Shown: one piece after another, positions 59,730 to 63,229 of the stretch
Numbering within the stretch: the first letter of the stretch is position 1
Layout: each line of letters opens with the position of its first letter
NCBI RefSeq assembly: GCF_003703835.1
Contig: NZ_RDQR01000014.1
Span: 1-63,229 of the forward strand
Origin: Auritidibacter ignavus
GTDB taxonomy: Bacteria; Actinomycetota; Actinomycetes; Actinomycetales; Micrococcaceae
Length of the DNA stretch: 63,229 bases
Reading direction: 5' to 3'
Program-made: the position numbers and the translations under genes
Notes under the pieces: generated by a model
What the model saw: only the letters and a program-made list of their open reading frames with translations
What the model was told of the DNA's origin: nothing
The model's database searches: none

Positions 59730-61826
59730 ATGGCAGATTCTTTCTCACAGACACCAGACCACCCCGAGACCTCAGCTTCTGCATCAGGTTCTACACCAGC
59801 TCCGGCCCCGCGCATTCGCGCCTCCGAGCTGATGGGTGAAACGTGGTTCAATACCGGTGGGGAACCGTTGGATGTGGCCAGCCTGCGTGGCAAGATTGTG
59901 TTGCTGGATTTCTGGAGTTTCTGTTGTATCAACTGCTTGCACGTCTTAGACGAGCTCCGACCCCTGGAAGAGAAATTCTCCGACGTGCTGGTCACCGTCG
60001 GGGTGCACTCCCCGAAATTCGATTACGAAGGGGAGACCTCCGCGGTGGCAGCGGCTATTGAGCGCTACGAGATTAACCATCCGGTGGTCAACGACCCGGC
60101 GCTACACACCTGGCAAGCCTATTCGGCCCGCGCCTGGCCGACCCTGGTGGTGGTAGATCCCGAAGGCTATATTGTCGGCCACTTATCCGGTGAAGGCCAA
60201 GTGAACGGACTCTTTTCACTGGTGGAAGAACTCGTCGATATCCATGACGCCAAAGGCACCCTGCACCGCGGTGACGGTCCATTCGTTGCACCAGCCCCCG
60301 CCGCACGTCAGCTCCGGTTCCCGGGCAAGGCGACCGCGCTGGGGACCCGTGGGTCCCAACCGGGCTCTTTTCTGGTCTCCGACTCCGGACACCACCGCCT
60401 GGTCGAACTCGCCGGGGATTTGACCACCGTGCTGGCCGTCTACGGTGGAAACGGGAGCGGTGACCCCCTGCCATTGAACGCCACTGACCGAGACCTGATG
60501 GGCCAGCGCGGGGACGCCGATGGTGATGCGGCCACCGCTCTGTTCAGTGAACCCGGTGGCACCACGTTGTTGCCAGCAGAACTTGCCGCCCGGGTGGGGT
60601 ATGACGTGGTGGTCGCTGATACCGTCAACCACCGATTGCGGAGTCTGAATCTGACCACCGGCGAGGTCGGCACTCTGGCCGGTAACGGCATCCAGCGTCT
60701 GATCGACTCCGAACGCGCCAAACAGCCCAGCGACCACGTCCAGCTGGGCGCGCTGAGTACCGACGCTACGGAGACCTCACTGTCCTCGCCGTGGGATGTG
60801 CTGTGGGTGGACGAGCTCAACACCGTGCTGATCGCCATGGCGGGAACCCACCAGATCTTCTCCTTCGACCCCGATACGGCGGTGCTGGGGTTGTTTGCCG
60901 GAACCGGTTTGGAGGGTCTGACCGATGGTCCGGCCGGTACCGCTTGGTTTGCCCAGTCCTCCGGGCTGGCTACCGGCCGAGCCGGCACCGTGTGGGTGGC
61001 CGACTCAGAGTCCTCGGCGTTGCGTGAACTCCACGTCAGCGACCCTGACCAGATCAGCGTGTCTAGCCCCATCGGTCTTGGCCTGTTTGACTTCGGGTAC
61101 CGGGACGGTGCGCCTGGTCAGGCTCGACTACAGCACCCATTGGGTGTGGCCGGACTACCGGATGGCTCGGTGTTGATCGCCGATACCTACAACCACGCGG
61201 TGCGTCGTTACGCCCCGGAGCACACCAACCCGGATGGAACCACCGCCGAGGCCACGGTCGCCACGGTGGCTCGCAATCTCCACGAGCCCTCCGATGTGCT
61301 CGTGGAATATAACGCTCAGGGGCAGGCGGTGTCGATTGTGGTGGTCGAGACCAACGCCCACCAGCTGGTCCGGGTCGCAGTGCCCGAACAATACCTCAGC
61401 GTCGATGAGGGGGCGATGACGACCCAGCGACCCACCACCCGGATTGCCGCCGGCGAGCTGGAGCTGACCGTGGGCTTCACCGCCCCGGCCGGGCAGAAAC
61501 TCGATGACCGGTGGGGGGATCCCACCCAGCTGACGATCTCCTCCTCTCCGGAGGAGTTGCTCGTGGAGGGCACCGGCTCCCAGACCGGGCTACAGCGACA
61601 AGTGCAGATCAACCCGGACATCACCTCCGGGGTGCTACACATTACCGCCCGAGCTGCGGCCTGTGATGGCCAGCCCGGCGAACCGATCCCCGATGCGGCC
61701 GCCTGTCATCTCTACCAGCAGGACTGGGGAATCCCCGTTGAGGTCGCGAGCACTGAGAAAGCCGGGCAGAATGACGCAACACCGGTGCACCGTCGCCTGG
61801 ATTTGGACCTGCGCGGGATTCACTGA
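59730..61826 (+). CDS. Thioredoxin-like protein with NHL repeats (NHLRC2-like)
   Basis: A 698-aa cytoplasmic-type protein. Residues about 30-170 form a TlpA/thioredoxin-like domain with the redox pair in FCCINCLHVLDEL. Residues about 185-560 carry NHL/beta-propeller repeats (for example SDSGHHRLVELAGDLTTVLA, ADTVNHRLRSLNLTTGEVGT, ADTYNHAVRRYAP). A C-terminal beta domain follows (about 575-690). The architecture is that of NHLRC2, whose biochemical role is unclear. ATG 59730 is preceded by GGGAG; a GTG at 59682 is possible. It is divergent from the YrdC-like gene. Confidence 0.92.
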   Translation: MADSFSQTPDHPETSASASGSTPAPAPRIRASELMGETWFNTGGEPLDVASLRGKIVLLDFWSFCCINCLHVLDELRPLEEKFSDVLVTVGVHSPKFDYEGETSAVAAAIERYEINHPVVNDPALHTWQAYSARAWPTLVVVDPEGYIVGHLSGEGQVNGLFSLVEELVDIHDAKGTLHRGDGPFVAPAPAARQLRFPGKATALGTRGSQPGSFLVSDSGHHRLVELAGDLTTVLAVYGGNGSGDPLPLNATDRDLMGQRGDADGDAATALFSEPGGTTLLPAELAARVGYDVVVADTVNHRLRSLNLTTGEVGTLAGNGIQRLIDSERAKQPSDHVQLGALSTDATETSLSSPWDVLWVDELNTVLIAMAGTHQIFSFDPDTAVLGLFAGTGLEGLTDGPAGTAWFAQSSGLATGRAGTVWVADSESSALRELHVSDPDQISVSSPIGLGLFDFGYRDGAPGQARLQHPLGVAGLPDGSVLIADTYNHAVRRYAPEHTNPDGTTAEATVATVARNLHEPSDVLVEYNAQGQAVSIVVVETNAHQLVRVAVPEQYLSVDEGAMTTQRPTTRIAAGELELTVGFTAPAGQKLDDRWGDPTQLTISSSPEELLVEGTGSQTGLQRQVQINPDITSGVLHITARAAACDGQPGEPIPDAAACHLYQQDWGIPVEVASTEKAGQNDATPVHRRLDLDLRGIH

Positions 61827-61920
61827 CCTGCCTGCTCAGCGCTGACCAAACCTGCACGAATTGCCCGTATTTCACTAGACTGTCACCGACAGTCCTGATC
61901 CCCTCCGGAGGTATCCCACT

Positions 61921-62391
61921 ATGGCCACCATCGTCACCTGCGATTCCAGGCATCACTCCACTCGCGAGATAGCGGACTACATTGTGGAAGTGTTGCGTAC
62001 CACCAACGGCTCGGCCGCGGTCTTCGCAGAGCTGGACGAGGTCGGCAACAACATTGACAACATCGACGCGCTGGTGGTGTTGGCCCCGATTTACCAGGGT
62101 AAGTTCTCCGAGGCTGCCAGCCGTGTGATCCTGGCCAATCAGGCCGAGCTGGCCCGTAAGTCGCTGTTCGTGGCCGCGGTCGGCATCGCTGAGCAGTTGC
62201 CCCAGGACGTCTCCGATGTGCTCACCAGCTACCGGCCCCGCGAACTCGGCTACTTCCGTGGCAAAATTGACCCCTCGGTGCTGTCTGGGGCCGAAAAGCG
62301 TCACGTGGACGAATCCGAATACGGGGACTTTCGTGACTGGGATGCCATCAAACGCTGGGCCCAGACCATCGGCAACCGCGGAGCCAACTAA
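61921..62391 (+). CDS. Flavodoxin-domain protein
   Basis: A 156-aa protein of the flavodoxin fold, similar to HemG-type flavodoxin_5 proteins: IVTCDSRHHSTREIADYIVEV (phosphate loop), LVVLAPIYQGKF and the ISIGELGYFRGKID-like segment YRPRELGYFRGKI. It probably binds FMN and takes part in a redox step, exact partner unknown. A CCTCCGGAGG sequence lies upstream, containing the ribosome site, and TAGACT (61876-61881) is a candidate -10 with a leader of about 35 nt. Confidence 0.88.
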   Translation: MATIVTCDSRHHSTREIADYIVEVLRTTNGSAAVFAELDEVGNNIDNIDALVVLAPIYQGKFSEAASRVILANQAELARKSLFVAAVGIAEQLPQDVSDVLTSYRPRELGYFRGKIDPSVLSGAEKRHVDESEYGDFRDWDAIKRWAQTIGNRGAN

Positions 62392-62394
62392 ACC

Positions 62395-62410
62395 GACAGG
62401 GTGACCTGTC
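62395..62410. terminator. GNRA-tetraloop hairpin between convergent genes
   Basis: GACAGG-GTGA-CCTGTC, a perfect 6-bp stem closed by a GTGA (GNRA) loop, lies between the flavodoxin-like gene stop and the truncated gene stop on the other strand. Confidence 0.55.
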
Positions 62411-62417
62411 AGCCAGG

Positions 62418-62794
62418 TTATTGCCAGTGCAGGGTCACCTCGATGTGCTCGGGGGTGAGTCGGAGGTCAGCCTCGAGCGTGAACGGCTGCTGGTACTCGG
62501 TCCGAGACTGCTCGCCGGTGCCCACATCGATTTCATCCACTTCCAGCTGGGCGATGGCTTCAATGCGATCGATGCCGGGTGAGCCCGGTTCGTCGGTGTA
62601 CATGACTTCGGGACTATCGAGCAGAGACCACTCAATACTGTCCGGGTCTACCCGGTTGGCCGTGCTGTAACCGAACGGGCACCCGCTCGGTTGGAGCACC
62701 TGTTGGTCGGTGCAGTGGGTAAGTTCCTGAGAGACTTCTTCTTGAACTTTCTCGGTGACCTGTTCGGTGAGTTCCAGTGAACCGTCCTGGGTTT
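62418..62794 (-). pseudogene. Exported or lipoprotein-like gene truncated by an insertion sequence
   Basis: Read on the minus strand, the frame is open from the insertion-sequence boundary (about 62794) to TAA 62420-62418, about 124 codons. It continues upstream of the first start codon (LELTEQVTEKVQEEVSQELTH, then CTDQQVLQPSGCPFGYS) so the N-terminus has been lost. The CTDQQVLQPSGCPFG segment with two cysteines resembles C-terminal domains of Micrococcales membrane or secreted proteins. A final strand-rich part ends LTPEHIEVTLHWQ. The gene is evidently interrupted by the IS3-family insertion. Confidence 0.75.
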
Positions 62795-62824
62795 TGTTCC
62801 GTCCTAAAATGAGAGGATAGAACT

Positions 62825-63100
62825 ATGCCAACCAAATACCCGCAGTCGTTTAAAGATCGTGCCACGCGCATGGTGTTTGATCGGCTCGAAGGTGAAGACG
62901 CGCCGAGCCGGTATGTGGTGATTCGTGAAACCGCGCCCAAGCTCAGTATCGCGACACAGACGTTGCGTCGTTGGGTGGAACAAGCTGAAGTGGATACCGG
63001 TCAGAAGTCAGGGGTGTCCACGGATGCCCAAGCGCAAATCCGGAAGCTGAAGCGGGAGAACGCGGAGCTGTGCTGGGCTAATGAGATCCTCAAGACGGCG
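62825..63100 (+). pseudogene. IS3-family transposase OrfA, interrupted
   Basis: The N-terminal part is a typical IS3 OrfA with a helix-turn-helix (QSFKDRATRMVFDRLEGED, TLRRWVEQAEVDTGQ) and a coiled segment (IRKLKRENAELCWANEILKTA) normally followed by ASAFFAAELD. After KTA the frame becomes unrelated sequence because an IS30-family element starts near 63101; the remaining 20 codons to 63166 are read into it. GAGAGGA precedes ATG 62825. Confidence 0.85.
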
Positions 63101-63229
63101 TGCTTGGGTTCAAATCGTCAAGGCAACACCGGCGTGTTCGGCTTCAATCGGGGTGCGGTAGCCTAAACATTTCCGGGGCCGGGTGTTGAGTTCATGGGCG
63201 ATCTGATCCAGGTCAGCTTGCGAGTACTT
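63101..63229 (-). mobile_element. IS30-family insertion sequence, partial
   Basis: The boundary near 63101 (TGGGTTCAAATCGTCAAGG) matches the outward end of IS30-type elements. The element inserted into orfA of the IS3-family copy and continues past the window edge. Confidence 0.6.
63110..63229 (-). CDS. IS30-family transposase, C-terminal 39 residues
   Basis: Minus-strand frame open from the window edge to TGA 63112-63110. The sequence KYSQADLDQIAHELNTRPRK followed by CLGYRTPIEAEHAGVALTI is the usual C-terminus of IS30 transposases (HSQADLDAIAAELNGRPRKTLGFKTP). Upstream part lies outside the window. Confidence 0.85.
   Translation of the reverse strand, partial: KYSQADLDQIAHELNTRPRKCLGYRTPIEAEHAGVALTI

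Larger units (their letters stand above)
62795..63229 (+). mobile_element. IS3-family insertion sequence, left part, interrupted by IS30
   Basis: The element begins at about 62795 with a TGTTCCGTCC-type end, 30 nt before orfA. Its orfA is cut by the IS30-family element, so the rest lies beyond the window, if it still exists. No target duplication can be checked. Confidence 0.65.

Noticed and set aside
1-63229. CRISPR arrays, tRNA or rRNA genes
   Set aside because: No regularly spaced repeats, cloverleaf-like sequences or rRNA segments were seen by eye on either strand.

Overview
The window reads as a chromosome segment of an actinomycete. GC is roughly 58-60 percent, GTG and TTG starts are common, and many starts have AAGGAG-type ribosome sites or look leaderless. 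Gene content fits Micrococcaceae-like Micrococcales: fused PutA, a CopC plus CopD-CtaG cluster, cysteine-free L33 and a 101-residue S14, an ECM4-like GST in an apparently mycothiol-type background, and MocR, LysR, XRE-cupin and NarL-type regulators. Yaniella, Enteractinococcus or Auritidibacter relatives would fit, but no marker here fixes the genus. Both ends carry insertion sequences: an IS256-family end on the left, and on the right an IS30-family element inside an IS3-family orfA that itself lies in a truncated exported-protein gene.

Layout. 1-5.4 kb: IS256 end, a gene-poor scar, two small membrane proteins divergent from a histidine kinase/response regulator pair, and a CPA2 antiporter. 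5.9-8.7 kb: a LysE exporter divergent from a MocR regulator, then a small conserved protein. 8.7-17.4 kb: proline catabolism, with putA, a divergent LysR regulator, a MaoC-like protein, an SDR, a PutP symporter and an XRE-cupin regulator. 17.6-21.1 kb: pyrimidine-dimer glycosylase, thioesterase, an Nramp-like transporter with altered metal-site motifs, and a siderophore-interacting protein with extra coiled-coil and SAP/Rho-N-like parts. 21.2-28.5 kb: a divergent locus of a DHA2 exporter, an agmatine-deiminase-like protein without its cysteine, a double YdcZ-type transporter and a second PutA-like protein with both active sites erased. 28.7-37 kb: M23 peptidase, MFS permease, a Pro-rich surface protein, cold-shock protein, S4 protein, flavin reductase, a decayed alpha/beta hydrolase and a flavin monooxygenase. 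37.2-50.5 kb: ESS symporter, hisD, MscS channel, Mug glycosylase, macro-domain protein, UspA, SDR, MBL hydrolase, ECM4-like GST, asparaginase, YchJ-like protein, DHA2 exporter and MarR regulator. 50.5-63.2 kb: rpmB-rpmG-rpsN behind a long leader, NhaC antiporter, HU, a copper/cytochrome oxidase assembly cluster, a lipoprotein, a YrdC-like protein, a thioredoxin-NHL protein, a flavodoxin-like protein and the nested insertion sequences.

The genes form several small functional groups rather than one island. The normal proline pathway (PutA, PutP, probable regulators) lies about 13 kb from a full-length PutA-like pseudoenzyme. That pseudoenzyme is next to an agmatine-deiminase-like pseudoenzyme and two transporters. 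Two apparently dead but intact arginine/proline-type enzymes side by side is the most unusual thing in the window and the best candidate for an undescribed system. Secondary points are an apparently leaderless -10 pattern (TAGACT-like, 6-7 nt before ATG) at several genes, a 12-bp gap holding two overlapping divergent promoters of that type, and a structured leader of about 270 nt before rpmB.
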